DNA of 64,000 nt from Panicum virgatum (lineage: Eukaryota; Streptophyta; Magnoliopsida; Poales; Poaceae). The notes below the pieces were generated by a model. That model had not been told where the DNA came from. It ran no database searches and saw only the letters and a list, made by a program, of their open reading frames with translations. The position numbers were made by a program, and so were the translations under genes. The stretch is taken from the NCBI RefSeq assembly GCF_016808335.1, contig NC_053150.1:44171607-44235606 (forward strand). The letters are read 5' to 3'. This document shows positions 1 through 11,338 of this stretch, in pieces (within the stretch, counting starts at the first letter, position 1; every line of letters starts with the position of its first letter).

Positions 1-871
1 CCTCCGGCGGCATGGCCACCGGGTTGACCACCGGGTCGTCGATCCCGTATCGCCCCGCGCACACGAAGCTCCACGTCCGCTCGCGCCACCGCCGCATGCC
101 CTCGTCCCTCGTCTCCGACGGCACGGGCCGCCTCCCCCAGAAGTAGGGGTCTAGCAGCGCGAGACCCCGGATGGCGGTGCCGCCGTCCAGGCCCTCCCGC
201 CCCGCGCGCATCGCCATGTTGTGCGCGATGTTGCCGCCGGCGCTGTCGCCGGCCAGGAAGAGCCGCGCCGGGTCCGCGTGCCGCGACAGCCAGGGGTCGG
301 CGCCCGGCCCCGGCGACCGCGCGCTCGCGAGCGCCCACCGGAGCGCCGCCCACGCGTCGTCGTAGGCCGTGGGGAGGCGGCGCTCGGGCGCGAGGTGGTA
401 CTCGATGGACACGGCGAGCACCCGGGCCCTGGACGCCAGCGCGTTCAGGTACCGGTGGTACGTCGGCGAGAAGGCCGACTCCGTGACGAACGCGCCGCCG
501 TGGTAGAACACGAGGAGCGGCAGCCTGCCGCCACCGTCCGCCGCCTCCGCCGCCGTGGAGTTGGTGGCGAGGCTCGGCAGGTAGAGGCGCACGGCGAGGC
601 CGGCGGCGGCGTCGACGGCCACGTCCCTGGAGGCGACGCCCGTGGCCGGGTCCGTGGACGCCGGCACGGTGTCCGTGCCCATGAAGCGCTGCACGCGGCC
701 GCTCTTGTAGAGGACCAGGAACGGGAAGAAGAAGAAGTCCACGTCCGCGTCGTCCTCGGCGCCGGCGGCGGGCGGGGCCGGGGAAAGCGCGCCGCGTGGG
801 GCGAGCAGCGCGCCCGCCATGTTGAGCAGGAGCAACACCGCGGACGAGAGGCGGCCCCCCACCGCCGCCAT
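1..871 (-). CDS. Carboxylesterase (CXE/GID1-like), secreted type, 3' part off the window
   Basis: Reading the minus strand from an ATG at 871 gives 290 uninterrupted residues that run off the window, so the C-terminal part with the catalytic Asp and His is not visible. Residues 1-24 form a hydrophobic signal-peptide-like leader, suggesting the secretory pathway. The alpha/beta-hydrolase core follows: YHGGAF near 123-128 (oxyanion hole) and GDSAGGN at 208-214 (nucleophile Ser210). The segment KSGRVQRFMGT near 56-66 is typical of plant CXE proteins. Family members hydrolyse short acyl esters; the substrate cannot be read from the sequence. The closest relative in the window by layout is the intact gene at 11339-12448, which has the same leader plus RFMGT arrangement. 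No intron is seen. Confidence 0.88.
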   Translation of the reverse strand, partial: MAAVGGRLSSAVLLLLNMAGALLAPRGALSPAPPAAGAEDDADVDFFFFPFLVLYKSGRVQRFMGTDTVPASTDPATGVASRDVAVDAAAGLAVRLYLPSLATNSTAAEAADGGGRLPLLVFYHGGAFVTESAFSPTYHRYLNALASRARVLAVSIEYHLAPERRLPTAYDDAWAALRWALASARSPGPGADPWLSRHADPARLFLAGDSAGGNIAHNMAMRAGREGLDGGTAIRGLALLDPYFWGRRPVPSETRDEGMRRWRERTWSFVCAGRYGIDDPVVNPVAMPPE

Positions 872-1330
872 GAGTGAAGCGAGCTTGAGGCCTCTGAGCT
901 TGTCCAGTTGCTGCAGTAGTACTGGTCCTTTCGCTGGTCGAGGCCTATGACTCTATGAGCTAGTACTTGGTAGTAGCTACTTCCAAGAAGTATCCGGGGA
1001 ACGACAACGAAGCCGGCCGCCGGCCGGCGCGTTGTCCTCGGCGACGCCGGTGGCCACGGCTGTGCAGTTGGTGGTGACGTGCAGACACTGTGCGATCCCA
1101 CGTAGCCATCGGAGCGCGACTCGTGCATTGCTATTTTCGCAGGTCCAGTCCGGTGCGTCCACGGCGACGCGGCTGCAGACGTCGTACAACACGACGAACA
1201 GCTAGCCCCTGACGGAAGATGGATTGCCCAATCAACAGCAAGGACATCCTCCTGGAGGAAGTGAGGAACACACGAAAGCCCATGCATATGCCAACGAGGT
1301 TTAAGCCCATTTTTGCAACGGTCCGATGCA
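872..1330. other. Intergenic, upstream of the minus-strand CXE
   Basis: This is the 5' flank of the CXE that starts at 871. No further gene was recognised. Open frames in the 977-1287 area have no family resemblance and no catalytic motif. No convincing TATA box was picked out. Confidence 0.4.
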
Positions 1331-1611
1331 GCGTTTTTTTTTTATTTTTTTTTTTTCAAAATTATTTTTTATAGAAATATATTTTCGATTTCATAATTTA
1401 CAGATTTATACCCCTACCGCCCGGCTGCGGGGCGGTCGCCCCCTGACGTCCTCTTGTCGGGCGGTAGGGACAAAATACAGAAACAACTAGATGGGCGGCA
1501 GGGGGCGGCCGCCCCGCAGCCGGGCGGTAGTGGTATAAATCTGTAAATTATGAAACCGAAAATATATTTCTGTAAAAAATGATTTTGAAAAATATAAAAA
1601 TGAAAAAACGC
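1331..1611. mobile_element. Foldback MITE with 10-bp TSD, Mutator-like
   Basis: A 281-bp element whose ends are inverted copies. The left end begins GCGTTTTTT and the right end finishes AAAAAACGC, and the arms stay complementary inward through the segment with GATTTCATAATTTACAG and the GC-rich block CCGCCCGGCTGCGGGGCGG. It is bounded by an exact direct duplication GTCCGATGCA at 1321-1330 and 1612-1621. Long inverted repeats with a 9-11 bp TSD point to a Mutator-type MITE; the family assignment is inferred. Confidence 0.85.
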
Positions 1612-1621
1612 GTCCGATGCA

Positions 1622-1954
1622 GGTTTTACTAGTGGGCCCCAGACCACGGCCAGTGCGGCCCGTTCGTGAAATTCCCGCTCGGCCCGGCCCGGCCCGAGGT
1701 GCTGATAAAAGAAGAGACGGGCCGAGCCGTCAGCTGCGTGCGCTGCGCGAGCCCATGGAAATCTTTCAGGTTTGGTTGCCTGCTGGTTTGGTGTTGGTGT
1801 GGGGAATGCGATCAGCATGTTTATCACGCTCAAGCTCACCACTAACAAAGACCAGCACGAATAAAAATGACCGGCCATCAAAAAAAAATGCCCAAGACGA
1901 GGACCCCGTAGGCTTGCTTTGCTTCGTCGCCGGAACTTGGCTCGCCCTCGGGCC
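1622..1954. other. Intergenic, 5' flank of the decayed CXE
   Basis: The segment lies between the MITE and the ATG of the decayed plus-strand CXE. No separate gene is supported, and a proline/arginine-rich frame through it looks like composition only. Confidence 0.35.
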
Positions 1955-2548
1955 ATGGATCAGGACACCGAGGTGGACGTCGACCTGTCGCCGTACCTCA
2001 TCCGCTACAAGAGCGGCCGCGTGCGCCGCCTCACGGGCACGTCCAGGGTCGCCGCAGGCGCGGACGCCGCCACCGGCGTCACCTCCAGGGACGTCGTCAC
2101 CGACGCCGCCACGGGCCTTGCGCCGCGCGCCTCTACGTCCCCAGCGGCGTCCTCGGCACGCCAGCAAGGCTGCCCCTCCTCGTCTACTTCCACGGCGGCG
2201 CCTTCTCGGTCCACTCGGCCTTCTCCGGCGCGCACTTCCGGTTCCTCAACGCGCTCGTCTCCGCGGCGCGCGCCGTGGCCGTCTCCGTCAACTTCCGTCT
2301 CGCGCCCAAGCACCCGCTGCCCGCCGCCTACGACGACGCCTGGGCCGTGTCGAGCTGCGCGGGGTCCGGCGCCGGCGCCGGGGCTCCGCGCCGGAGGAGG
2401 AGCCGTGGCTGGCGGCGCACGGCGACCCCGCGCGCCTCTTCGTCGCGGGTGACAGCACCGGCGGCAACATCGCGCACAACGTGGCGATGCGGGCCGGCGG
2501 GGGCGGCGGCCTCCCCGGCGGCGCGCGGATCGAGGGGATGGTTCTGCT

Positions 2549-2799
2549 TGTAGAGATTGTAGGATCAACCACGGTTTGTATTGATCACGTTGAATAGCTT
2601 ATATAGGTGTACAACAACGGCTCACGGAGCCAGTACAAGCGCGGAACGCGCAGGCGAGCGCGGTCACGGCGCGTCGTGGGCGCGGTGGACGCGGTCTGCA
2701 TGGCGCGCGCGTCGCGGGGCGCGCATGGCGCGCACGAGGGCGACGCGGTGATCGGGAGAAGAGCGAGTCCTCCGGGCGATGCAGTTAGCCACGCCAACA
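2549..2799 (-). repeat. 3' LTR of the Copia element
   Basis: 251-bp terminal repeat, TG...CA, preceded by TSD copy CTGCT at 2544-2548. It is identical to the other LTR except for T at 2595. Confidence 0.95.
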
Positions 2800-5700
2800 C
2801 CCCCCACAGTCTTAGTAGTCGTCTCGCCGATGCAAAGACTGGAACGGAAGTCTTCGAAGAGAGCCGTCGGTAATCCTTTCGTGAAGATGTCCGCGAACTG
2901 CCGGCCACTGGGAATCTGTAGAACACGAAGCTCTCCGAGTGCGACCTTCTCCCGCACAAAGTGAATGTCCAGCTCAATGTGCTTCGTGCGCCTATGATGG
3001 ACAGGGTTGCGAGACATGTAGACGCTGGAAATGTTGTCGCAGTAGGCCACCGTTGCCTTGGAGACGCCGCAGTGGAGCTCACTGAGAAGATGCCTGAGCC
3101 AAGTACATTCGGCGACGGCGTTGGCGATTCCACGATACTCCGCTTCAGCGCTTGAGCGGGACACGGTGGTCTGACGCTTGCTGGACCAAGACACCAGAGC
3201 CTCGCCCAAGAACACGCAGAACCCCGACGTCGACCGGCGAGTGTCCGGGCACCCTGCCCAGTCCGCATCGGTGTAGGCGGTGAGGAACGGGTGTGCGCAG
3301 CCATTCAGGTGAAGGCCGAGTGTAGCTGTGCCCTTGACATAACGCAGAACCCGCTTGAGGAGATTGGCGTGGCTGGTCCGGGGAGCGTGCATGTGCAAGC
3401 AGACTTGCTGCACGGCGTACGCGATGTCCGGTCTTGTAATCGTCAGATACTGGAGGGCGCCCGCCATGCTCCTATACCATGAGGGATCTGAAAGGAGCTC
3501 GCCATCATCGCTGGAGGCCTTGGGCTTGGTGTCAGCAGGGGTTGGCGATGCTTTGCAGTTGAGCATGCCGGCACGCTCAATAACGTCCATGGCGTACGAA
3601 GCCTGGGAGAGGGTGAAGCCGTGTTCGGTGCGCTGCACGTCGACGCCGAGGAAGTAGCTGACGGGGCCGAGGTCCTTGACAGCAAACGCGGACCGGAGGT
3701 TGCCGATGATCTCGGAGATGAGCTTGCTGCTTGAGGCCGACAAGATCATGTCGTCGACGTACAGGAGCAGGTACGCAGTGTCGTTGCCTCTGCGGTAGAC
3801 GAACAGCGACGAGTCGGAGCGTGATTGGCAAAAGCCAAGGGAGGTGACGTGCTCGACGAAGCGTAGAAACCATGCCCGCGGCGCTTGACACAGCCCGTAG
3901 AGAGACCGAGAGAGAAGACAGACATCATCTGGCTGTTGCGGATCCTCAAAGCCGGTGGGCTGGTTGCAGTAGACGCGCTCGGAGAGGTTGCCATGCAAGA
4001 AGGCGTTGGAGACGTCGAGCTGATGTGCAGGCCAGTTCTTGCCGGCGATGAGTGTGAGCACGGTGCGGATTGTCGCTGGTTTGACCACCGGCGAGAACGT
4101 CTCCTGAAAGTCGATGCCGGGTCGTTGATGAAAGCCGCGGACAACCCACCGGGCTTTGTAACGTTCGAGGGAGCCGTCGGGGTTCAATTTGTGCTTGAAC
4201 ACCCACTTACCGGAGATGACCTTGGCATCAGCAGGACGAGGTACGAGCGTCCATGTGCTGTTGTGCTGGAGAGCATCGAACTCGAGCTGCATTGCTGCTC
4301 GCCAGTTCGGATCATGCAGCGCGGCACGGACGGAGGTCGGCACTGGGGATAGCTGCTGCTCGGACGCATTGAGGGCATACTTGGGATTTGGTTTGACGAT
4401 GCCGGCGCGTGCACGGGTCACCATATGGTGGCGGGGTGCTGGTGGAGGTTGGGATGCGGGGGCCGCTGTCGCTGGTGGTGCAGCTGCTGTGGAGTGCGGC
4501 GCTGTCGAGGTGGGCTCGGCAGGAGTCGGTGGCGACGGAACGGGCGCAGGACACGTCGGCGTAGACGTCGCAGATGCGTGCGGTGCCGAAGGCGCCGGGC
4601 GGGCGACGTGTACTGGGATGTCGTCGTAGGTCACGTTGCTGAGTTCGGCGCCGTGCGGCGCCGTGGTCGAAGACGTTCGAGCGGAGCTGAACGGGAACAC
4701 GTCCTCAACAAAGACGACGTGGCGAGACGTGTAGACGCGACGGGTGTTGATGTCGTAGCAGCGGTATCCACGGTGGTTGGTGGGGTAGCCGAGGAAGACG
4801 CAGGCGATCGACCGAGGGCTCAGTTTATGAGCTGTTGTGGCCGAGATGTTGGGGTAGCACAAGCATCCGAAGACGCGGAGGTCGTCGTACCGCGGTGCCA
4901 CGCCAAGGAGGAGGTGATGCGGAGTCTCGGAGCCGGTGGCGCGGCATGGTCGCCGGTTCAGGAGGTGAGTCGCCGTGTTCAGCGCTTCTGCCCAGAACGG
5001 TAGAGGAGCTGCACTGTGGATTAGTAAAGTTCGTACACAATCGTTCAGTGTTCGCAGGATCCGTTCGGCCTTGCCATTTTGCTGGGAAGTGTAGGGGCAA
5101 GAGAGACGAAACGTGGTGCCTAGGCTGCCGAGGAGCTGACGAACGGCGATAGAATCGAACTCCTTGCCGTTGTCAGTCTGGAGAGCGAGAACGGGGAGAC
5201 CGAATTGTGTGCGAACGTAGGTGAAGAAAGTATGCAAAATGGGGAGAACCTCAGACTTTTGACGCATGGGGAATGTCCAGACATAATGTGTAAAATCATC
5301 AAGCAACACTAAATAGTACTTGTAACCAGAGTTGCTACAAATAGGAGAAGTCCAGACATCGGAATGTAAGACTTGAAATGGGAAATATGTGGAGGTAGTA
5401 GAGTTCTGGAAAGGTAGCCGCGTGCTCTTGCCAAGCCGACAAGAGTTGCAAGAGTGCGGGGCGGACTTATTACATTGGAACGCAAAGGAATGAAGCACCT
5501 GCTGAAGAACATGAGACCCGGGATGTCCAAGACGACTGTGCCACAGCTCCACTGACGAGGGGGTGGCCGCAGTGAAGGTCTGATGTGGCCGGAGTCGAAG
5601 TGGATAGAGGTCGCCACTGCTATCACATCGGAGCTTCACCGTTTGAGTGCGAAGATCCTTAATGGAGAAACCAGATGGGTCAAATTCAATGGAAACGTTA

Positions 5701-7090
5701 TTATCACGAGTGAGTTGTTTCACAGAGATGAGGTTCTTGATCAGAGAGGGAGAGACGAGAACATTGCGTAGGTAGAGGGGGCGAGAAGATGTCAGAATGG
5801 GTGTGCTCCCGGTGTGGGAAACCGGAAGCTGGGCACCATTGCCGACGGTGATGAAGTTGGGTAGCTGGAGAGGGTGTGAATGGGTGAGATTACCGGCGTT
5901 GGAGGTCATGTGTGCAGAAGCACCAGTGTCGAGGTACCAGTCGTTGGAGCTTGGCGGAGCGGTGGCGACGCCGGCGGAGTTGAGCACAGTGTAGAGCGCG
6001 CTCATGTCCCAGGTCGATGCGTCGGTGTTCTGGGAGTCCGTCGGGGTTGACGCGTACGCCGGCGAGGGAAACTGGTACGACGGCACCGCGAACGCCTGTT
6101 GAGCCATCATAGCCTGCTGCGGCTGGAACTGCGGGCGTGGGCCCAGAACGCCCGCGGCGGGGGCACGGAACGGCATGGGCCAAGCCTGGACGAGGCCGGT
6201 CCATGGGTTGTAGCCAGCCTGCCAGGGGGTGTTGGGGAACGGCCCGCGCGGCTGCTGCTGCTGCTGGGACATGCCGGAGGAGCCGCCACCGGGGGGCTTC
6301 TGCTTGGACTTGCCCTTGGACTTCGGTCTCGAGCGGGAGCCCGAGGCGGAGCCACTGGACGGCACAGGAGGCGCGGTCGGAGTCTGGCGGTCGTGGGAGG
6401 CGAGCAGCGCCTGACCGGCCTCCATCTTGTCATCGTGCTGCATCTGGAGTTCCTCGAGGGCCAAGAAGGAGCGCGCGCTCTGGAAGGTGTGAGGCGGGCG
6501 CTTGGAGGTGATCACCGGCTTGACGTGGCGATACTTGGGATTCAGACCGCGGAGAAGGTTGAGCACTTGGCTCGGCTCCGAGACGGGCTGCCCAATGTCA
6601 CGGAGCTTGTCGGCGAGGCGCTTGAGGGTGGAGCAGTACTCGTCAATGGTGGTGTCGCCTTGCACGATAGAGCGCAGTTCGGCCTCGAGGTAGACGGCAC
6701 GGTGCAGCTCGTTGTCGAGGAAGAGACCCTCGACGTCGCCCCAGAGGGTGAACGCGGAGATGCGCGGCCTGTAGACGATGTCGAAGACAGTCTTGTTGAT
6801 GGTGGTGTAGATCCAGTTGACGACGGTGTGGTCGATCTGTCGCCACTCGGCGGTGCGTTGGGCGATGGGCGGCGCGGAGCGGACGAAGTCATCGAGCCCG
6901 AACTTGCCGAGGACGGACTCGAAGAGAACGCGCCACTGCCCATAGTCGCAGAGGGGAGGTCGAGGAGGACGGGAACATGCGAGCGGATGTTAACCTGCTG
7001 CACGACGGCGGCCGGAGCAGGCTGAGGAGCATCGAGAAGGGGCTCAGAGGAGACGGAGGAGCTGGAGGAGGACTGCGCCGGCGACGACAT
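2664..7090 (-). CDS. Copia gag-pol polyprotein with one frame break in gag
   Basis: A minus-strand ATG at 7090 begins the Ser-rich gag N-terminus (MSSPAQ). The gag frame shifts by one base near 6950, after which a single frame stays open to 2664. Numbering from codon 6665: a gag tail and Gln/Pro-rich linker with no clear CCHC knuckle, then an aspartic protease with DTGAS at 246-250. The pre-integrase His pair is at 376/381 and Cys pair at 406/409. The integrase core has D436, D498 and E534. The reverse transcriptase carries YVDD about 300 residues from the end, and RNase H carries the YTDADWAG block. All enzyme motifs are intact; the gag break would block a full polyprotein unless bypassed. 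The frame reads through into the LTR before stopping. Confidence 0.9.
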
Positions 7091-7163
7091 GGCGGCGCGT
7101 CGCGGCACGCAGGAAGAAGCGGATGCGGAAGCTAGAGAATAGGATCTAGGGTAACTGATACCA

Positions 7164-7414
7164 TGTAGAGATTGTAGGATCAACCACGGTTTGTATTGAT
7201 CACGTTGAACAGCTTATATAGGTGTACAACAACGGCTCACGGAGCCAGTACAAGCGCGGAACGCGCAGGCGAGCGCGGTCACGGCGCGTCGTGGGCGCGG
7301 TGGACGCGGTCTGCATGGCGCGCGCGTCGCGGGGCGCGCATGGCGCGCACGAGGGCGACGCGGTGATCGGGAGAAGAGCGAGTCCTCCGGGCGATGCAGT
7401 TAGCCACGCCAACA
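7164..7414 (-). repeat. 5' LTR of the Copia element
   Basis: 251-bp terminal repeat carrying the element's own promoter. It is followed on the plus strand by TSD copy CTGCT (7415-7419), and the tRNA primer-binding site abuts it at 7155-7163. Confidence 0.95.
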
Positions 7415-7485
7415 CTGCTGCACCCCTACTTCCGCGGCGGGGAGCTCCTGCCGTCGGAGCGCGCGGAGCCCCGGTGGACTCACGG

Positions 7486-8569
7486 CTGTGCAAGCCCACT
7501 TTAGCGACGGAACCGGCCCGGCAGCCCGCATGGCTTCTGGGCTGGGAAGCCACATGCTGGCTGGAGTGGGCCGAAAATGTTGGGCTTCTCTTTCGGTAAG
7601 GATCAGGAAGGCCTCCAATGCGCGCTAGTAGACTGCCACGATGGCCCGTGAAATTTTCCACCGGCAGCCCCGCAGCCCCCGCGAGACAAGAGAGAGCGCA
7701 CAAAGGTCGCCGAAGCCGAGCCGCAGAGGGCAATGCGGTATCCCAGATTCCCAGCTTGCAGACAGACTCGTCGCCGGCCGCAGCGCGATCGCCGATTGCT
7801 CCTGAGGGGGACGGTTGCCTTGCCGGCGACGAGGCCGCAGTTCCTTGGGCCGCTGAAAGCCGAAACATGTATAGATCTGGCCTCAAGAGCAAGGGTGTGC
7901 CGTGCGAGCAGCCCAAGCTTTCCTAGGCAGAGGCCACTCAGGCCAGATCGAACTATTTTAGGTCCCGTGGCGGCTGGCTCCGGCGTTTTATAATACTAGT
8001 TGTGTTCAGGTGTTGCGGCTGCATGTCTGCATCTTTCCACACGTAGCTTTGTCCAATGATTGCCTGGTAACTTGGCCAGGTGTTAGGCTGCTGCACGCCG
8101 GCAACTGTAGTGGACGACCGATGATGGTCCGCCGTCACACTCCGACAGTAACGCCAATACTCCACTAGCACTCTCTTAACGGAAAATCAGAGCACTCCAG
8201 TAGCACTGCCACCCTCCATAGATAAAGAAAGAGAGCACAACCGATGTCTCAATTAAATACTTTTACGCCATTCTAATTGATTTTTAGGCGCGCCTAATGG
8301 GCAAGGAATCATTCAGAGTCCGCAGGTAAAATACAACGCCAAATCTGTGAGATGGAGGACTACTATGATGATCGGCAAGCGGTACTGAATCCTGCATTCA
8401 ACAATATGGTTCAGAGCTTATTGGCAGCAAAAGCATTGCTTGATGAGCGAACCCATGCATCTACCCCCTGTCGCTTGATGAACGACACGACGGCCGCCAT
8501 CTCCTTCTCGCCTTCTCGCCGCCGCCGCTGCCGGATTTCTCGATGAAGTAGACCGTAGACGTGCCGGAT
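7486..8569. other. Intergenic between two dead CXE copies
   Basis: No gene family was recognised. GC-rich open frames at 7618-7993 show no domain or start context. The 8160-8410 part is AT-rich, with nothing identifiable. Confidence 0.4.
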
Positions 8570-9074
8570 TTGTGCGCGATGTTGGCGCCGACGCTGTCGC
8601 CCGCGACGAAGAGGTGCGCGCCTGCGCGGCGTCGCCGTGCGCGGACAGCCACACGGCTCCTCTGGCCCGGCGGCGCTGCTCGCCACGGCCCAGGCATCGT
8701 CGTAGGCGGCAGGCACCGGGTGCTCGGGCGCGAGGCGGTAGTCGACGGAAACGGCTACCAGGCCGGCCGCGGACGCGAGCGCGCTGAGGAACCGGAAGTG
8801 CGCCGCGGAGAAGGCCGAGTGCACGGCGAAGGCGCTGCCGTGGAAGTAGACGAGGAGGGGTAGCTCCTCGGTCTTACCGAGGACGTCGCTGGAAACGTAT
8901 AACCGCGCGGCGAGGTCGGCCTGTGGCGACGTCCCTGCCTGGAGGTGACGCCCGTGGCGGCGTCCGCGCTGGCGCCGACCCTGGACGTGCCCATGAGGCG
9001 GCGCACGCGGCCGCTCTTGTTGCAGATGACGAACGTCTCGAGAAGTCGAAGTCGACCTCGGCCTCCGGATCCAT
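8570..9074 (-). pseudogene. Decayed carboxylesterase fragment
   Basis: A minus-strand ATG at 9074 opens MDPEAEVDFDF, then the frame shifts near 9040 to reach CNKSGRVRRLMGTSR. It shifts again near 8940 and 8900 to give RLYVSSDVLG, YFHGSAF and RLAPEHPVPAAYDDAW, and once more near 8655 to give GDSVGANIAHK. The oxyanion motif is HGSAF rather than HGGAF, and the nucleophile region is GDSVGA rather than GDSAGG. Homology stops near 8570, so the catalytic Asp/His half is absent. At least four frame changes make it non-functional. It is most like the plus-strand pseudogene at 1955, suggesting a shared, inverted duplication origin. Confidence 0.88.
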
Positions 9075-9146
9075 GGCCGTTCCGGGGGCAAGGCGGCGGC
9101 GTCGACGCCAGCAAGGGAAATCGGCCTGCCTACTGACACTGAGGCA

Positions 9147-9370
9147 GCGTTTAGTTCCCAAACTTTTTTCACAGTACACATTACATCAAGTTTTCGAACA
9201 CATATACGAAGCATTAAATGTAGTTGAAAAAATAATTAATTATACAGTCTAACTGATTCATACGAGAAAAATCTAATAATGTTAATTAATTCATGATTGA
9301 ATATTAATTATCAAGTAACAACAAAACATGCTACAGTATTCAAATCCAAACTTTATCACCAATCACCCCC
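9147..9370. mobile_element. Grass MITE copy A (GTTTAGTT family)
   Basis: An AT-rich segment beginning GTTTAGTTCCCAAA and containing CATTAAATG.AGTTGAAAAAA, TCAAGTAACAAC and TGCTACAGTA. It is clearly related along its length to the copy at 10043-10268. No clean TSD was identified and the superfamily is not assigned. Confidence 0.65.
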
Positions 9371-10042
9371 TGATGAGCCGAGGAGCTTTGCTTTTTTGGC
9401 AGTAAAAAACTGATCCGCTGGTCCAGCGTTCGCTACTAGCTGCGCGCCCTTTTGGCAACTGCCTCACCTGCTTGGGATCGGTACGAAATCACCAACCAAT
9501 CCGGCAACACATGAACGACAAAAACATCAGAGTATTCACGGAACGAACATCGCATTTGGAAGCATCCAGAATGTCACGAGCTTCTGCAGGGGAGGAGGAC
9601 GGTGCGTCGCCAAGAAGGTGGGGGGCCGAGGTGAAGTCGAGCCATTACCGCTGACGCCTCGCCTCTTGTGACCTGTGTGAGGTCGGAGGGTGCCTTCCAC
9701 AGTGGCAGCAACTTCTTCTCCGGCGATGACGCTCTGTAAAGTTTACATCAACTTGTGCTTCCACACTTCCCCCCGTCTTCCATCAGTAAGGCCTCCTCTA
9801 AAGGTATATGAGCTAGTACCTAGCTCCAAGCTTTCTAGAAACAACCCTTCCAATGATCTGGCTCTTAGCACCTAGCTCTAGCTCATAACACAAATAACTC
9901 CACCCGTCATTCTCCTGTAATCTCAAATTCGCTTATGAGACTATCTTTTGAACACGAGATAGCTTTTCACTTTTAGCACTGTTCATCGATTAAAAAATTA
10001 TATGAGCAAGCTAAAAGTCAGCATTTGGAGAAGACCTAGGTC
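9371..10042. other. Intergenic, no gene seen
   Basis: Short frames near 9472-9875 have no recognisable product. Confidence 0.35.
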
Positions 10043-10268
10043 ATGTTTAGTTCCTAAAATTTTTTGCACAGTATCCGTCACATTGAATATTCGGACACAT
10101 GCATGTAGCATTAAATGCAGTTGAAAAAAATAACTAATTACACGATCTAATTGATAGCACGAGCTGAATCTTTTAAGCCTAATTAGTCCATAATCGGATA
10201 TTATTTATCAAGTAACAACGAAATATGCTACAGTAAGAGTCCAAACTTTTTCACCAACTAAACACACT
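10043..10268. mobile_element. Grass MITE copy B (GTTTAGTT family)
   Basis: Second copy of the family at 9147-9370. The left end GTTTAGTT is matched by AACTAAAC at the right end, an 8-bp perfect inverted terminal match. The interior shares the CATTAAATGCAGTTGAAAAAA and TCAAGTAACAAC blocks. Confidence 0.7.
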
Positions 10269-11338
10269 CCTAATACGAGATGAAACAAGATCGGGAGGAG
10301 TCAGAGGCGGAGCCACTATGGGCTGGCCGAAGCGCATCGTCATTCGTCAACGGGGCGGGCCGCATGATCATCCATGGTGGCGTGCGGCAAAGCTATCACT
10401 AGCGCGAGCGCGACGTGCACAGACCAAACACTCGCGGCGACCTCGGTTCAAAGCCGTATGAATAGCCTACGAGTGCGTGCCATCAGGAAGGGATAAAAGC
10501 CGCCGGCACCTTTTAATTCAGTAGAAGAAGGGATCGATCATCATCGACCATGACACTCCCTACACCCTACTACAACAACTGAACAACACGCCTGTCGACT
10601 CTTGTAATATTTTTCGTATTTTTCCCTGCTGAAAGTGCAAGCAATAGTATATATAGTAGTGTCAGAATTCAGAAACGCGAGGCGTGACACACATTCGATG
10701 GTCCTTAATCCTCCCCAGGCCTCGACAGTGCGCCGCCCAGCTTTTGGCGACCCAGGACCAAAGTCTACGCAGCACTACTACTACTACCCAGCGTCCTCGT
10801 CCAGTCGTCGTCCCTGATGCAGTGATGCATGCTGCGGCAAGCGGAGACAAGGCCTCTCCCCTGATTGCCGCCGAGCACGCACGGCGAGTCACGGCTCGAT
10901 CTCCTCCCTTCCGCCGGTGGACCGGCCGGGAGTGCTCGAGCTCGAGTGGATTTGGTGCCACTCGCCGGCGTTACTGCGGCCAGCCGCGAGGGGACGGCAT
11001 TGCCTTTACTAGTTCGGGCAAGCGTTAGATGCAGCACGAGCCAACGGCCCCCTCGGCATTTATGTACGGCGTGCCCTTTTCCGTTGACAGCTCCGGTGAA
11101 ACCGACGTGTACATTCCCCGGCCGCCGCAGTAAACACAAGTGAGGAGAAAAGGAAAAAAAAAACAGGCACCACGTAGCACATGGCTCTGGCACTCGGGCA
11201 CTGACAAAATAGTAGTACACGTACGTATATGCTATGTGTATGGTATGGGCGTATGGCTGCCACCACCGGCGATAGCTACAGGTCACTGAACGATCGGAGG
11301 ACCGCCGGCCGGCCGGCGAGGTATGTAGAGGTAGCTAG
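10269..11338. other. Intergenic, 3' flank of intact minus-strand CXE
   Basis: No gene is supported. The stretch 11150-11338 lies just past the stop codon of the CXE and probably holds its 3' UTR. No clear polyadenylation signal was chosen. Confidence 0.35.

Larger units (their letters stand above)
2549..7414 (-). mobile_element. Ty1/Copia LTR retrotransposon, near-complete and young
   Basis: The element is 4866 bp with 251-bp LTRs at 2549-2799 and 7164-7414. The LTRs begin TG and end CA and differ at one visible site (T at 2595, C at 7210). The 5-bp TSD CTGCT is at 2544-2548 and 7415-7419. The element is transcribed on the minus strand. A primer-binding site reading TGGTATCAG (minus strand) lies at 7155-7163 beside the 5' LTR, matching the initiator-Met tRNA end used by Copia elements. 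A G-rich polypurine tract sits at about 2800-2810 beside the 3' LTR. The near identity of the LTRs indicates a recent insertion. Confidence 0.97.
1955..7485 (+). pseudogene. Decayed carboxylesterase split by a Copia element
   Basis: An ATG at 1955 opens MDQDTEVDVDLSPYL, the standard CXE start, followed by KSGRVRRLTGTSR. The family sequence then continues in a second frame from about 2120 (YFHGGAF, RLAPKHPLPAAYDDAW) and a third frame from about 2385 (PWLAAHGD, GDSTGGNIAHN), so there are two frameshifts. At 2548 the reading frame is cut by the Copia element (2549-7414). It resumes at 7420 with HPYFRGGELLPSER and loses resemblance near 7485, so the last third with the catalytic Asp and His is missing. 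The frameshifts alone would inactivate it. It resembles the other dead copy at 8570-9074 (shared HFRFL and AAYDDAWAV blocks). Confidence 0.9.

Noticed and set aside
221..877. Long plus-strand open frame opposite the partial CXE
   Set aside because: It is a GC-rich antisense shadow of the minus-strand esterase, full of Arg and Ala with no domain.
4425..5003. Plus-strand frames across the Copia pol region
   Set aside because: Shadows of the minus-strand polyprotein.
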